A stretch of 64,000 nt of DNA from Eudorina sp. 2006-703-Eu-15 (Eukaryota; Chlorophyta; Chlorophyceae; Chlamydomonadales; Volvocaceae), in contig BDSI01000057.1 of the NCBI GenBank assembly GCA_003117195.1, positions 434,001 to 498,000 of the forward strand, read 5' to 3'. The notes under the pieces are model-generated. The model made no database searches. It had not been told where the DNA came from and worked only from the letters and a program-made list of their open reading frames with translations. Position numbers and translations under genes: made by a program. Positions 17,006-29,606 of the stretch are shown here, in pieces. Numbering within the stretch: position 1 is the stretch's first letter; each line of letters opens with the position of its first letter.

Positions 17006-17422
17006 ATCAATATTAAAAACCTGCTTTCCCACTTCCTCTCGCTCCCCTCCTGGCAGGATGTGGTGGTCCCGGATTCCCGGTCTATCTGCCACCGGGGCTG
17101 CTCAAGCAGTTTGCAGTGGACATGACACCCAGCCGTTGCACCCGCTGACGGAGAAACACGTGCACACACTACAGACATCACCGCTTCCCTACACGCACCC
17201 CTCACCCGTCCGAACCGTGGCCACCTAGACCGCATCTGTGGCGACCGGCAACGCTCCCCACCGGCGGCATATGGCCCAACTGCGGGCCCAACAGTCCAGG
17301 CTACAGCGCCGGTGTACGGCAGCGCGTCAACTACCACCACCGGAACCGTACCGGCTACCCGGTAGGCCTCTTTCCGAAGTACTACAGCTGGGACTGGGCG
17401 CCGGCCACGGTCAGCACCACAT

Positions 17423-17613
17423 CAGGTTGGTTTCGGGCCCCGAAATTCGGGGCTACCTACCTGCTTAAGCTTGCTCAATCTATGCACGCCGATCCACCTT
17501 CAATATCAACGACACCCTCAATGGCACCCTTTCACTCTCTCACACTCTTGCGCGGTAATAGAGTTTCCGTTGTAAAGCAAGCGGCCTGTACGGATTGTAG
17601 GGGGCCCCCCCTT
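17423..17613. repeat. Direct repeat, copy 1 of about 180 bp
   Basis: Closely matches 18,413-18,600, with scattered substitutions plus a 14-base insertion here. Both copies contain CTCTTGCGCGGTAATAGAG and TTGTAAAGCAAGCG and end at the same GTACGGATTGTAGGGGGCCC boundary. Probably parts of a transposable element or of a local duplication; no protein recognised. Confidence 0.7.
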
Positions 17614-17673
17614 TTTGGGCGGGGCCCCAGCGCGAAGCGCGTTCGGGGGGCCCCGCCCCCTAGGATTGCCCAT

Positions 17674-17720
17674 GTCCGTGTGTCCGTGTGTCCGTGTGTC
17701 CGTGTGTCCGTGTGTCCGTG
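17674..17720. repeat. Microsatellite, unit GTCCGTGT
   Basis: About six head-to-tail copies of an 8-base unit. Simple slippage repeat, non-coding. Confidence 0.9.
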
Positions 17721-18412
17721 GTCCGTCCGGTAACGGCAAAACGTTCATTATCCGCTCAACTAATTCGCTGTGTTTGTCATATTAATTGTCCTCTATTGCA
17801 AGGTAACTTTGGTTTGGCTGAAAAAAATTCTTTGCGCACAAACGGTCAAAGTAAAGCTCCGCGGTCTCCATGGACCCGAGTCAACATTCACCCAACGCCT
17901 CTCGCGCTCATGTTTGTTGCAACAGGTGCCGCGTGATGAATACTTGGATTAGGGGCAGGTGGCGCGTGCTAAATTGAACTTCCATAGTGTTCTGATGTTT
18001 GAACATCAAGATGCCACCAACACCAAGATTTGTCTTTCTGTTTTGCCAGATGAATACAATTCAACATTATGTATTGAATCAAAGTTTCAAGATGCAAAGG
18101 GATAGCATACCGAGTACCAAGGAGTTCTCCAGTTTCGATGGCCCGAAGTCCGGCTCTGACCGCGACTTTTTTGCACCCTGCTTTTGCTTTACATTGCTAT
18201 GTAACTATTGTAGCAAACTTTAGAGGTCCACGTCTGCTGCACGCGTGCAGCAGAAGGGTTGCAAGCTTGCCGACGGACCAAACAACGACAGTTTCACGGC
18301 CAGAATGCTTCAAGCTTGATTTGTGATCATCTGCTTGACAGACGGATGTGGTAGTGCAGAGGCGACTAGCGTTACGATAGTGATAATGCAGATGCCATGA
18401 CCGCCGTGTACT

Positions 18413-18600
18413 GCAGGTTGGTTTCGGGGCTACCTACCTGCTTGAGCTTGCTGAATCTATACACGCCGATCCACCTTCAACATCAACGACACCTTCAATG
18501 GCACCCTTTCAATCTCTCACACTCTTGCGCGGTAATAGAGTTTTCGTTGTAAAGCAAGCGACCTGTACGGATTGTAGGGGGCCCCGCCCTTTTCCGGCTT
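18413..18600. repeat. Direct repeat, copy 2
   Basis: Second copy of the repeat at 17,423-17,613. It is followed directly by two copies of a 28-base unit (CAAGGAAGCCGACCCCCT...) at about 18,600-18,655 and then by the foldback-type end at 18,660, so several repeat families abut here. Confidence 0.7.
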
Positions 18601-18659
18601 CAAGGAAGCCGACCCCCTACTTGTTGCTTCAAGGAAGCCGACCCCCTTCTTGTCGGCCC

Positions 18660-19020
18660 TGTGGGACCGTACGGGCAGGCCCCTGATGGTGACTCGCGAG
18701 CCCCCGTGGCACTCCAAGACTACGGGCCACTGCTGGAGAAGTGACCCCGCCTTGGTGGGGGTGGGGGTTCGCTAATAGGGGCGCCCTGGTGGCTAACTCC
18801 CCCTGAGCGGGCTTTATCCCTTGCCATGGCTGGTTCTCAGGAACGGGGTGGTTCCCTGGTAGTGTGGGCCCGGGGAATGTTTCGGTGCACTTGGGGAGCC
18901 TGTCCGGCACGCCATGGTGGCGTTAGTTCGTTTAGACAGTGTATGGTGAGGAAGCCTCGGCTGTCGCCGTGGGCTGTCACCGATGACCCGCGTGGTCCGC
19001 TGTAACATCCTAATAATAAT
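18660..19020 (+). mobile_element. Single terminal-repeat fragment of the foldback/MITE family
   Basis: About 360 bases nearly identical to the right arm (53,276-53,610) and to the reverse complement of the left arm (52,309-52,668) of the 1.3-kb element lying in an intron of the second matrix-type gene. It ends GGTCCGCTGTAACATCC followed by TAATAATAAT. Only one arm is present, so it is a solo end or a truncated copy. No coding capacity. Confidence 0.8.
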
Positions 19021-20243
19021 AAGGGTCGAAGCCGCAGTCGTTTGCTCGCAGGTTTCTTTCGCCTTCAACAGGGACCGTCCCTGATGAACGTCAAAAGTTC
19101 AACGATGCGCTTACCATCCATCTCTTACATGCGTAACGCTATCATCCATGCAGGTTCATGGCTCGCAACCTGCTGATCATCATACCAGCCCCCCCTGCAA
19201 CCTGGCGACACGGCTCTTGCCTACCCTTGCCGGTCGGCCCTCATTCCATGCAACTTATGTCATGGCAATTAACATCAAAAACGCATGAAGACCGAGGAAA
19301 CGTCATCTCTCCACACACACGTGCACATTCAGTGAAGCCTGCTTGTTGGCGTTGTTCCCGCTGCGTCATCATTCGAGAAGTGTCAGGAAATAACCCCGCC
19401 CTGCATCTGATACTTACCTACATCCATTAGGACATCTCCTCCCACATGCAACTGATGCAGTATAAAAAGGCACCAACAATGACGAAACCCTGCACTTGCA
19501 CCTGTTGCGAGACCACAAGCATGTCTACGACCCGCTGACTCCCACCCTTCACCCTCAGCGTTAGGGGCTGATGCCCAGGCAGCTTCCTGGGAGCACCCGT
19601 AACTGCATGACATGCACATCCCGCCTGCAAATGACTGACCACATCCGCTTCCGCGTTCCGCCCCCAGGTGTCGCAGTAGCGAGGCATAAGCACCTGCAGT
19701 CCTGCACCACGGACTTTCAACCAGGACGACAATAATCGGTCAACCGTCGTCTCAGGGCTCGGTACCGTACCGTTCTACCGTACTTGGGACATATTATTCG
19801 CCCAGGACGGCGATCAATTATGCCCGGAGTTTTGAGGGCCCCCCAAAGCGCACAGAATGAAACATTGAACGAACGAAACAGCACCAACCCAAACCCCAAG
19901 AATGTCGCAATGCCCGCTCAACAAAAGCGCGCAGGGTCGCCATGCATCCTGCGAAGCTCTCCTTTCAGCTTAAGCAATCGAGATGATACAGCCAGGAACA
20001 GTAGTTCTGTGGATCATCATGTACCGTATCAAGCACATGCTATGAGCACCACGACATGCTCTCACCGCGCCGGCCCGTTGGTCCGGGCCCATCCAACGCA
20101 ACCGCGGCAAAGAAGTTCCAATAATGCTCTCTCCCTGTCTCGGTACTCCTACGTGTCACCATGCTCTTCACTGGAGTCAATGCTACGAATGCTCGAGTCA
20201 CTTCTACGCATGAACTCCACCAAGACCCGAACGCAAGGCATCC
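19021..20243. other. Intergenic stretch downstream of the minus-strand ClpB3 gene
   Basis: No gene recognised. It should hold the 3' UTR of the ClpB3 copy ending at 20,244. Short open frames are unrelated to anything I know. Confidence 0.5.
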
Positions 20244-23200
20244 TCACGCCGACACTAACTCCGCGGGCGGAGGCTTGGCAACCTCATTTGCCTGTGACAG
20301 CTTGGGTCCCTGCTTGAGCACCAGGCTGCCGCCGTGGGCCTCGTCCACGTCCACCACAATCGTGTCGTCCTCCACGAACTCGCCCCGCAGCAGCGCCTTG
20401 GCGATGTTGGTCTCCAGTTCGCGCTGCACGGCACGCTTGACTGGACGAGCGCCGTACACCGGGTCGTACCCGATGGACGCCAGGTGCTTCACGGCCGCGT
20501 CGGAGAGCTCCAACCCGATCTTCTTGTCCGCCAGCCGCTCCGCCACTCGGCGCGCCTGCAGCCGCACGATGGCGGAGATCTGGTCCTGGCTGAGCGGGTC
20601 GAAGATGATGAACTCGTCGATGCGGTTCACGAACTCGGGCCGGAAGTGGCTGCGGACCTGGCCCATGACCAGGTCCTTGATGGCCACCTTGGACGCCGCC
20701 TGGTCTCCCTTGAGTAGGGAGCCCATCTCCAGGATGTTGGCCGAGCCCAGGTTGGAGGTGAGGATGATGATGGCGTTCTTGAACGAGACCACCCGGCCCT
20801 GGGGCCGAAGCAGCATGGACAGGGTGTACGGGGTACGGCAAGTTAGATGCATTCATGACCGCTTGCACGCGCCACGGTACAATTGACAACAACCAAAGTA
20901 GCGCCTGGGGCCGGTACCAAGCAACCATGACATGCTTCAGACGTGCACGTGCATGCCCTATCCATCTTGTGCCCACGTACTGATCATCAAGGACTCTGAT
21001 GTCCGGGGAAACCTGCAAGGCACCCCACACTGGCACGCGCTGCCCACCTGCGCGTCCGTGACGCGGCCGTCATCCAGGATCTGCAGCAGCACGTTAAACA
21101 CGTCCGCATGCGCCTTCTCCACCTCGTCGAACAGGATGACGGCGTACGGCCGCCGCCGCACCGCCTCCGTCAGCTGACCGCCCTCCTCGTAGCCCACGTA
21201 GCCGGGCGGGGCCCCGATGAGGCGGGACACGTTGTGCTTGTCCATGTACTCGGACATGTCAATCCGCACCATGGCGTCCTCGGTGTTGAACAGGAACTGG
21301 GCAAGGGCCTTGGCCAGCTCGGTCTTACCCACACCTGAGGACCGGCAGGCAAGGCGAGTAATGTTGGCCGCAGGGTTGCCCTACGTGCCACTACCGTCTC
21401 AGCGGCGCGACGCCGCATCCTAATGTCCCTGGTGGCCCTCTGCCTCATATCATAGCCAGCTCTTAGTGGACTCGCCGCCCTGCACCCTCCCTCGGGCCCC
21501 TCCACCTCCGCTCCATACAAAGCCCGCCCCCTGCGCCCTCCCTCGCTCACCCGTGGGTCCCAGGAACATGAACGACGCGATGGGGCGGTTGGGGTCCGAC
21601 AGCCCCGCCCGCGAGCGCTGGATGGCGTCCGCCACCGCCTCCACGGCGTCGTTCTGGCCGATGACCCGCCTGTGCAGCTCATCCGCCAGGTGGAGCAGCT
21701 TCTCGCGCTCGGACTCCACCAGCTTGGCCACAGGGATGCCTGCCGTGACACAAGAAGACGTCAGCCCAACTATACAACAGCATCTTGGGCTGATCTGTTA
21801 ATACATACCGAGGCGAAACCTGGCAGATCCAACACTACGACTCGGCCTAACTGATGACATCACCGAGTCGCGCGCGCAGGGTCCCTAGGTCAACCGGCTG
21901 TGTAATAACCGGATACGGCACTCTCACACACTCACCCGTCCACTTGGAGATGATCTCCGCGATGTCCTGCTCCGTCACCTCTTCCTTGAGCAGCTTGGCA
22001 CCGGTGCTGCCCGACTCCTTGGCTTTGTTGGCGAGGACCTCCTCGGCGGCCTTGAGCTGCTTCTGCAGGTTGTGCAACGTGCTGTACTTGAGCTCAGCGG
22101 CCCTGTGTACCAAAAAACACGACAATTGGGAAAGGCGCTCAAAAACAAAGCGTCGCGGAAAGTAAAGTCAGGACCTGACGGAAACGCCGGCAATCTGCTT
22201 CATAGTTCACCCTGCTTCGTAGCTCGCTGTACATTAGGATGGCGCCGAGGCCGACCCTTTCCAAGGTTCCAAAGCAAGCGCACATGTACGCCTGCTTGTC
22301 CGCCCGTCCAATCCGCCTGCCAACGGTCCCTGATGAGCAGGGAAGCCGTTGCGTGCAATTCGCTCTCTCCGCGGTTCGCCCACCTGTTCAGGTCGTAGTC
22401 GCGCTCGGCCTGCGCGATCTCGATATTGACCCGCTCGATCTCCTCCTTCAGGTCCTGCACCCGGTTCATGTCCGCCTTCTCCTTCTGCCACTGGTCGTTG
22501 ATGACCTGCTGCTCAGCCTTCAGGCGAGCCAGCTCAGCGTCCAGGGTGGTCAGCCGCGCGGCAGCGCCCCGGTCGGATCCAGCGGCCTGTAGACAGGCAG
22601 GATACATTAGAGCGTGTATCAGTAGGCGGTTACCCATGGACGACTTCTTAATCATTGTTTCGCCCGCTGCGTGCACGGTCTGTCCTGGCGCCGATGACAC
22701 TGCCCGGGCGAAGCAAGCTCAGTCAGACACCAGTGCCCCGCCAAATCCAAACCCTGCAGTACCCATGCACCTGCTCCTGAGCAACTTGGCCATACCCATC
22801 CTGGACACGGACAGATATTCGATCACGCACGAACTCCAGGCGCGCGCGTCACCATCCGTTGCGGCGTACCTTCTCCACACTCAGCCTCTCCATCTCGAGC
22901 TGCAGCACCTTGCGGTCGATCTCATCCAGTGCCAGCGGCTTGGAGGTGATCTCCATCTTGAGCTTGGCCGCCGCCTCGTCCACCAGGTCGATGGCCTTGT
23001 CGGGCAGGAAGCGGTCCGCGATGTAGCGGTCGCTCAGCACCGCCGCCTCCACCAGGGCGCTGTCGCTGATGCGCACGCCGTGGTGCACCTCGTAGCGCTC
23101 ACGCAGCCCGCGGAGGATGGACACGGTCTCGGCGACGGAGGGCTGGCCGACGTAGACCTGCGCGCGGGGCAGCCATGCGACATGAGACTAATCAGATAGG

Positions 23201-26170
23201 TGCGACGCCACTTTGCTGCTCTGTCGGCGGGGCGCCGCCGGGGCATCTCCTGGTAGGAAGATGAGAAGCTCCCGCTGGGGCCCGCTGTGGCATCCATTCA
23301 TTACTGCTGCAGACACGCGTCCACGTTGGGTACTTCCCGCTGCGTTCGCCAGCGGAGCTCGCTGGCGCCGACGCACCTGCTGGAAGCGGCGCTCCAGGGC
23401 TGGGTCCTTCTCGATGTACTTGCGGTACTCGTCCAGAGTGGTGGCACCAATGCAGCGGAGCTCGCCACGGGCCAGCATGGGCTTGAGGAGGTTGGACGCG
23501 TCCATAGAGCCCTGGAGTTCAGAGAAAAAGCACGGCGAGGGTACGAGCGACGGAGGCAGTCAAGCGAGCTGGCGCCCTCCGAATAACATTTACAGCAGGT
23601 GCCAGGCCTCCGAGCGAGCGTCTTTTAGAAGAGCTGGTCTTACCCCGGTCGCGCCCGCGCCCACGATGGTGTGAATCTCGTCGATGAACATGACGATGCG
23701 CCCAGCGCTGTCGGTGACCTCCTTGATCACCTGTGGCATAGGAGCCAGGGTTTGGCGGCTGCGGGTAAGAAGACTAAAGGACATGTACTGGCCATCGCCA
23801 TCGCCATCGCCGTCGACATGTAAAACAATGCGCGCCTGACCGACGCCCCCCACTTACCGCCTTGAGGCGGTCCTCAAACTCGCCGCGGTACTTGGCACCG
23901 GCGATGAGCGCCCCCATGTCCAGGGCCATCAGGCTGCGACCCTGCAGGAGCCATGGAACCAACGGGATGCGCGCGTGAAGGGTGTGAGCGATCTGATGAA
24001 ACTGCTGTCCTGCGTGATGAGCGTTCGGTTGAGCCTCTTATCGTCGGTGAGGACCCGCATGGGCAGCTAACTGAATGGCGGTGTTGGAGTAATGGGCGAC
24101 GTGGCGGTCGTCCCACCTGAAGCGCCTCCGGGACGTCACCCGCCACGATGCGCTGCGCCAGCCCCTCCACCACGGCCGTCTTGCCCACACCGGGCTCGCC
24201 GATCAGGACCGGGTTGTTCTTGGTCCGGCGACTCAGGATCTGAATAGTGCGGCGAACTTCATCGTCGCGGCCAATGACGGGGTCGAGCTTGCCGTCCCGC
24301 GCGGCGGCTGTGAGGTCCCGGGCGTACTTGCTGAGCGCCTCGTACTTGCCCTCGGGGTCCTGGTCCACCACCTTGTTGCTGCCGCGGATGTCCTTGACAG
24401 CCTGGACGGCGAACAATCCGAGAGAAGCATTAGCCAGACTCGGAAGAGCATATGAGCAGGGGCAAAGGTGTCGATCCCCTACGGAAAGGCGATCGACTAC
24501 AGGCGTGTGTTCAGATGGCAGCAGCGCGGTCACGACGAATGGCAGCAGCAACAGCAGCAGCAGCCCTCCAGGGAATCACGGCAAGCTCCTTGACGCCACT
24601 AAGATCGACTTGGACCCGTGGACCCTCACCTGCTCGATCTTGTCCTTCGTGAGGCCTTCCGCCTTGAACAGCGCCTCGCCGAAGTGCGAATCCTCCGCCA
24701 TGGCCAGCACCAGGTGCTCGACGGACACGAACTGGTCGCCCATCTTGGTCCGGAGATCCATCGCCCGGTTCACCAGGTTCTCCAGGTTGCGACCCAGCGC
24801 CTGCACACAGGTGTGTCAGCAGGTGCGGTGCACAGCGGCGGGAGTGCGTCCGTCCGACAGGGTGTGTCAACGGACCGAGCGCGCCCTTTAATCCAAACAC
24901 ATATGCCATCATAAATTGCACCCGACACTGAACGAACCCAGCGCTGGCGTCCAAGCCTGCCGACAGCTGGCTCCCGGATCCCGGCAAGAGCCACCCCTCC
25001 ACGTGCATTACGCCAGGGCTAGTGGCAGGTCCCACTTCATATGCTGGCGCCCCGAAAGCAGCTTCTTGGTCCACCATCGCGGCTACGCCGGTCGCAGAAT
25101 TGGGCTGTGCCTCCTCCCAGACCAAACATTACTCTTGACGTAACAGCGTCCCGACGTTGGACGGGATCGCACGTCTAGCGGCGCAACACTCGGGATCCCA
25201 ACTGAGGTTGCCATCAGTCACCTGGGAGACGTCGCCCGTAACCCGGGGTTGCCGCCGGATGAACTCGTCCGTGCGTTCCAGCAGGCGCGAGGGCTCGGAG
25301 CCGGCCTTCGCAAAGATCCTGCGCGCCAGGCCGTTGGGCTGCTCCAGCATGGCCTTCATCAGATGCTCCGTCTCCACAATGGACTGCGAGTACTCCTGGC
25401 ACACCTCCGGGGCTGCCACGATCGCCTGATGCATTGGAGCGCGTAAGGAAGTAACATGGCTTTGACAACACAACAAATAAATGACAACGCACACTATCTA
25501 TAGCGCGGGATTGACCGATTTGTGAATGTCGGGCATAGACATGGGAGCGGCGCGGAATGCACCAATGGCGACAACATGGCCGGGAGAGATTGGTGCAAGG
25601 TCTATGGCGATCTCAAGAACGTGTGGAACCTACGGGACATCGACGCTCCGGACAAAGGGGCGGCGGCGGCCGCGCTCAGCGTTCAGCCACGATTGTGCGT
25701 CATGCGTGCCAACCCATGGCCGTACACAAAGGGACACATGAAAGGATCATGGCCTTCAACGATGAGAGCATGTCGCACGATTCCCTCCGGCTGACGGCGC
25801 ACCTGCCAGGCTTTCTCCGTGAATTGGTTTTGCGAGATGCGCTTGCCGCCGCCCCCTCCCCCGGGGCTACCAGCCTGGCTGGCGTTGGTGGCTAGGCTGC
25901 GGCGACCGGGCCTGCGGAACAGACAAGTATGTCTGTAACTCGACAGAGCGGTCAGACAATGATGGCGGCGGTGAACCCGTTGCCAGAGAAACTGACGCCC
26001 CGGGAGTTCAAAACGCGAAGAGGAGGCTTTGGTGTGCTAACTGATCTGCACAGGTCTACCGTATGCACCTTTGGCTTGCAGGTTATTGCACGTCGCGGTT
26101 GCCAATCGCTACCGACGCTGCGCAACTGCAGGACCCTCAACCCTAGACCAACCATAACTAGAAGGCACAC
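20244..26170 (-). CDS. CLPB3: Chloroplast ClpB3 (Hsp100) disaggregase, copy A, 14 exons
   Basis: A ring-forming AAA+ chaperone that threads aggregated stromal proteins through its pore. Exons: 26170-25977, 25911-25803, 25425-25222, 24800-24630, 24401-24117, 23941-23858, 23730-23644, 23511-23377, 23157-22870, 22586-22384, 22102-21936, 21739-21551, 21334-21048, 20798-20244; the total is divisible by three, about 985 residues. Domains in order: presequence, Clp_N ([12 protein letters not shown]), NBD1 with Walker A GEPGVGKT, pore loop KYRGEFE and Walker B MFIDEIH, a middle coiled-coil region ([20 protein letters not shown]), then NBD2 with Walker A GPTGVGKT split by an intron, pore loop GYVGYEEGG and Walker [11 protein letters not shown]. 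No lesions seen. The first exon (frame 26170-25977, donor GTTCAC) is less certain than the rest. An extra intron at 25,426-25,802 is absent from copy B. The C-terminal tail (...[18 protein letters not shown]) differs from copy B. Confidence 0.92.
21335..21550 (-). repeat. Homogenised ClpB3 intron (matches 33,635-33,850)
   Basis: The intron splitting the second Walker A motif is 216 bases in both ClpB3 copies, with about nine differences by eye, while the other introns of the pair differ in length and are much more diverged. See the finding on gene conversion. Confidence 0.8.
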
Positions 26171-26718
26171 CTGCCAACGAGTTGCGCTGTTGATAGGCGC
26201 GGCGTTCCCAGGGCAGACGTTCTGTGAAATGGCCGCAAACTGAAAGGAACAGCCGGGCTCAGGTACGCCCCGACGGCCAGGGGCCCCGCTCTAGGCAGCG
26301 ACGCCAGAGTCCGCCGTCCACGCCCCGCATTGCACTCCGAGGGGGCTATCGGCTTGTGGGCATTGACAGGACCTGTTAGGGACAAGATCGCCAAGCGGAC
26401 CATTGCGCACGATATGCCGTCGACGGGGGCCTTGGCAATAAAGCCTCAGAGGCCGGAGAGTCAATTAAATGTCCTCCATCGCGCTAATTTCACGCTCTGT
26501 TAGATTGACGGGATGTTCAAATGCGTACCGGAAACGAGCATGTTGTGATTCAGGCGCTTGAAGGCCACTGGCAGCGACTGTAACAACTGTGGAAGACTGC
26601 TTCCAATATAGGTGTTAGCAGCCGTATTTATCGATGATAACATGAAAATTCGTAAGGAGTCGCAAGCTACGCTGGTAGGAAACCTTGTCAACGATGCTTC
26701 CATTCTTTCCTCTGCAAA

Positions 26719-26841
26719 CCTCTTATATATGCTAAAAAATCTCACAACGCTAAGTACAATTCAGCACAGCACGACTGAAAGCAGCTTCGCGTGTCTTGTA
26801 GATGGCCCAAATGAACTCGCTCGAGGATTCCCGACGTTTCG
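26719..26841 (-). promoter_or_regulatory. Candidate core promoter of ClpB3 copy A: TATA-like box plus heat-shock-element-like site
   Basis: Read on the minus strand, GCATATATAAGAGG lies at about 26,719-26,732, some 550 bases before the proposed ATG. About 100 bases further upstream, 26,827-26,841 reads ATTCCCGACGTTTCG, which fits the alternating nTTCn-nGAAn-nTTCn heat-shock element with one mismatch in the middle unit. ClpB genes are classical heat-shock-factor targets, so the pairing makes sense, but such short sites arise by chance. Confidence 0.4.
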
Positions 26842-28232
26842 CCCTTCCGACAGCTGTGGAAAGTCAATCGTTTTGCCTATTAGAATCTTTCACGTCAGCC
26901 TATCACCGTGTATGTATACGGGCTATAGGTCTTGCGTTTGTTGCGACAAATTGTGCCCGATTCGACAGCCGGTACGGCAACTTCTCTTGCTTATGTAATC
27001 GGCGTATTGTTGAGATTGTAACCTACGCTTCTTGTCGGTGAGCATCCTGATCATCCTCTCCCAGACGGACGAACATAATGTCGTCATACGAATTAATCAT
27101 AGATCGAACTAAGCGTTGCGGGTACTCATCCCCGCGAAAAAATAACTGCAACCTCACTATCTAATCGCGACCAATAAGCTGGTCTGATTCTGCGTGTACG
27201 GCCGCTTGACGACGTTGCACGCCAGCGGGTCAGGTATGCTTGACGCAAAGACAAAAATAGACTAGAATAGTCGGCGGATGTTTTCCAAGACTACTGCGGC
27301 AAAACTTCGTCCGGGCTGCCGGCACGCACTGCACGCACCTTGGTGCTGACGTCGTCGTTACGGCCACGTTGGCACCTGTTGACTTGTGGAAAGAGTACCG
27401 TCACTGTATGAGTCCATATGCTGATTGGGTCTGCTGCGCTTCGGTATTGAATGTAACCGGGTAGGATGGGGGAACGTCAACCCTCGTCAACGGAGGTGGG
27501 GATGGGGGCGAATGGGGGCTTTGCTAATAAGATGCCCGAAAGGACGAATGGCAGGGGTGGACGGGAGTGCGAAGCAGCTCTGTTGGCCCTCAAAACAACT
27601 GATGGCAGGCATGGAAACCGGTAGGATGCAACTCCCCCGGAGTCCCGCCACAGGGCGGCCTCCCCGGGAGGCAGAGAACTTGTGGCCGTCACCCAAGGTC
27701 AAATTTGACTGGCGGCGTGGCGGGGTCCACCGTTGTCCGCATCGCTCATCCATGCTCATCAGTGAATGTGGCAACGCGGTGCAAAGGCATACTGGGCATA
27801 CTCGAGATGTCAGGAACTGTATCCAGCCATGCTGTGACGCCGGATTACAGTTTAACTCCCAATGGGTGACCCGGCACAGTCACTCGAGAAGCCTACGGAG
27901 AGGCAGATGCGCTGCTGATGCCATCCCAGGCCATACATACGATGCCAAGACGCCAAATGTTTTCCTGTGTCTTCGGGTCGTTCCTAAAGTTCCCTTCATC
28001 GTCCCGTCATATCCTGGTTTAGAAACGACATCATGAACGGCCATCATTGCCGATTCGTTTTAGGTTCAGCTGTTGCCTGCAGTTGGCATCGTTGCTTCGG
28101 TGTCTGTCTGGTTGGGGTCATGGCCCGGTGTGATTTTGTTTGTGGCGTTGAGCGGTTGAGGCGTGGAGGTGTCTTGCCGTCTTGTCAGTGGGGCCTGCTG
28201 GGGCTTGCCCTGGTATACACCATTGATCCCGT

Positions 28233-28250
28233 TGGGGTCCGCTGTAACGT
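28233..28250 (+). mobile_element. Element-terminus motif GGGGTCCGCTGTAAC
   Basis: Same terminal motif as in the foldback family, followed by GTTCATCCATTTATTCAT; a near-identical arrangement (GGGTCCGCTGTAACGTTCATT) is at 39,807-39,830. Probably the end of a related subfamily whose flank is GTTCAT rather than ATCCTAATAA. Confidence 0.5.
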
Positions 28251-28497
28251 TCATCCATTTATTCATCGTACGACATTGAATGGATTCGTGGGAAGCATAG
28301 GCTTCATGCCGTATGGACATGGGGCCATACGGCAACGTACGGCTAGCATAAGAAACCCGTTTCCCAACTAAGGCCTTCTGTGATCTACGGATCTAAGCGG
28401 GACCTACTGTTTGTCTTGTTTGACTTGTTTTTGCCGAGTCCTAATTGATGTGCTACGGACAGTACCAACCTGCAGTGCTCTAATCCTCTCTAGCAAC

Positions 28498-28605
28498 AGA
28501 GAGAGGCAATCCTGGCGCACCAGCAACCCAGAGCAACCTGCGATGAACCCTCCGCGGGTGGTGTTGAAAAGGTGTTGGATGGGTGCTTAGCCCGTGGTAA
28601 GGCAG
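28498..28605 (+). repeat. Diverged dispersed repeat, matches about 47,592-47,705
   Basis: Both copies read GAGAGGCAATCCTGGCGC, then a GCGGGTG block, GGATGGGTGC and a GGTA-rich end, with gaps. Non-coding; likely an old short transposable element. Confidence 0.45.
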
Positions 28606-29212
28606 GTAATGGACAGACTGTCAACGTGATATTGCGCCTTCAGCATGTAGGCATCTGAAGGCCGTGCATCGCCTGCGCACCCAGCGGGCAGGACTGGAGT
28701 TCAGGGGCGATCGGTCCGGATCGGTCTGATCAGGTCTAAACGGTCCGACGGAAATCAGTTTTGGACGCGGGTAGGTATTTCAATGAAATAAATAAAAAGT
28801 TCATTCCGAGTAATCCCGCAACCCATTTTGCCCGGCAGCGTCGATAAAAGGTAGCCGTGCTACGTAACACCGACACGCAATCTCTTATATCCTTGCTGCT
28901 CACCGTTATGGTAAGAATTCGAACGATATGCTAGGCAGGCATTTTAGGTATATAGCTGAAAACGCTTCGGTTCCTTTGATCCTTTCGACATCTTCCGAAC
29001 AACCAACGGTGAGTAACGGTAACGACCCTCGGTCGCCAACTTCTTTAGGCTTCTGGAGAAGAGCAGAATTCCTAACTAAAATGCATTGCCGCTGTAATCT
29101 ATACTGCATGTTGATATTCATTAGAAGAACGTAGAATATCTTGAGGAGTTCGAGACTTGCCCCGAAACCTCTAGAGAGGTCCTTTAATTTTGTTCGTTTT
29201 GGCCGTAACACG

Positions 29213-29224
29213 GCTATATAAAAG
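29213..29224 (+). promoter_or_regulatory. Candidate TATA box of ClpB3 copy B
   Basis: CTATATAAAAGG at about 29,213-29,224, 380 bases upstream of the proposed ATG. The preceding 100 bases hold scattered GAA/TTC units (for example GTTCGAGAC near 29,148) but no clean three-unit heat-shock element. Confidence 0.4.
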
Positions 29225-29606
29225 GCAAGCGTTGAACCGGCCTTATTCAAACTTGCAACCCTCATCGAGGCAGCTTCCAGTATTTTATAAAGCGATTTTA
29301 TCTCCCCTTACGTCAGATTGTCAGCATACTTTGCGGTTCTCAGGGTCACTTCTTCGATACTACCGCAATCTTGATCAACTAGGAAATCATGCTGGCGACA
29401 GGTGCGTAGGCTGGGCGCTCTTTCCGTTGGCGTCGCGGCCACCCGGCATACGCGTTTAGTTTCCGCACCGAAACGGAAATGCCCGTTGCACGAAGCCCAT
29501 ACTGACATTACAAATTCAAACAATGTTATGCCGGGCGGTAATACAGTTTGGGGCTCGGTCATGGTGTTGAGATAATTATGTCGTTCCCCTTTCAGGACCG
29601 GCAAGC

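Larger units (their letters stand above)
26842..29200. other. Spacer between the divergent ClpB3 genes
   Basis: No gene recognised. Relatively AT-rich in parts (26,500-27,300 and 28,750-29,200). It contains an element end at about 28,233-28,250 and a diverged repeat at 28,500-28,605. Open frames such as 27,425-28,036 (+) and 28,906-29,265 (-) have no recognisable features and no obvious splice partners. Confidence 0.5.

Noticed and set aside
27425..28036. 203-codon frame in the ClpB3 spacer
   Set aside because: No domain, no repeat and codon use unlike neighbouring genes; probably chance.
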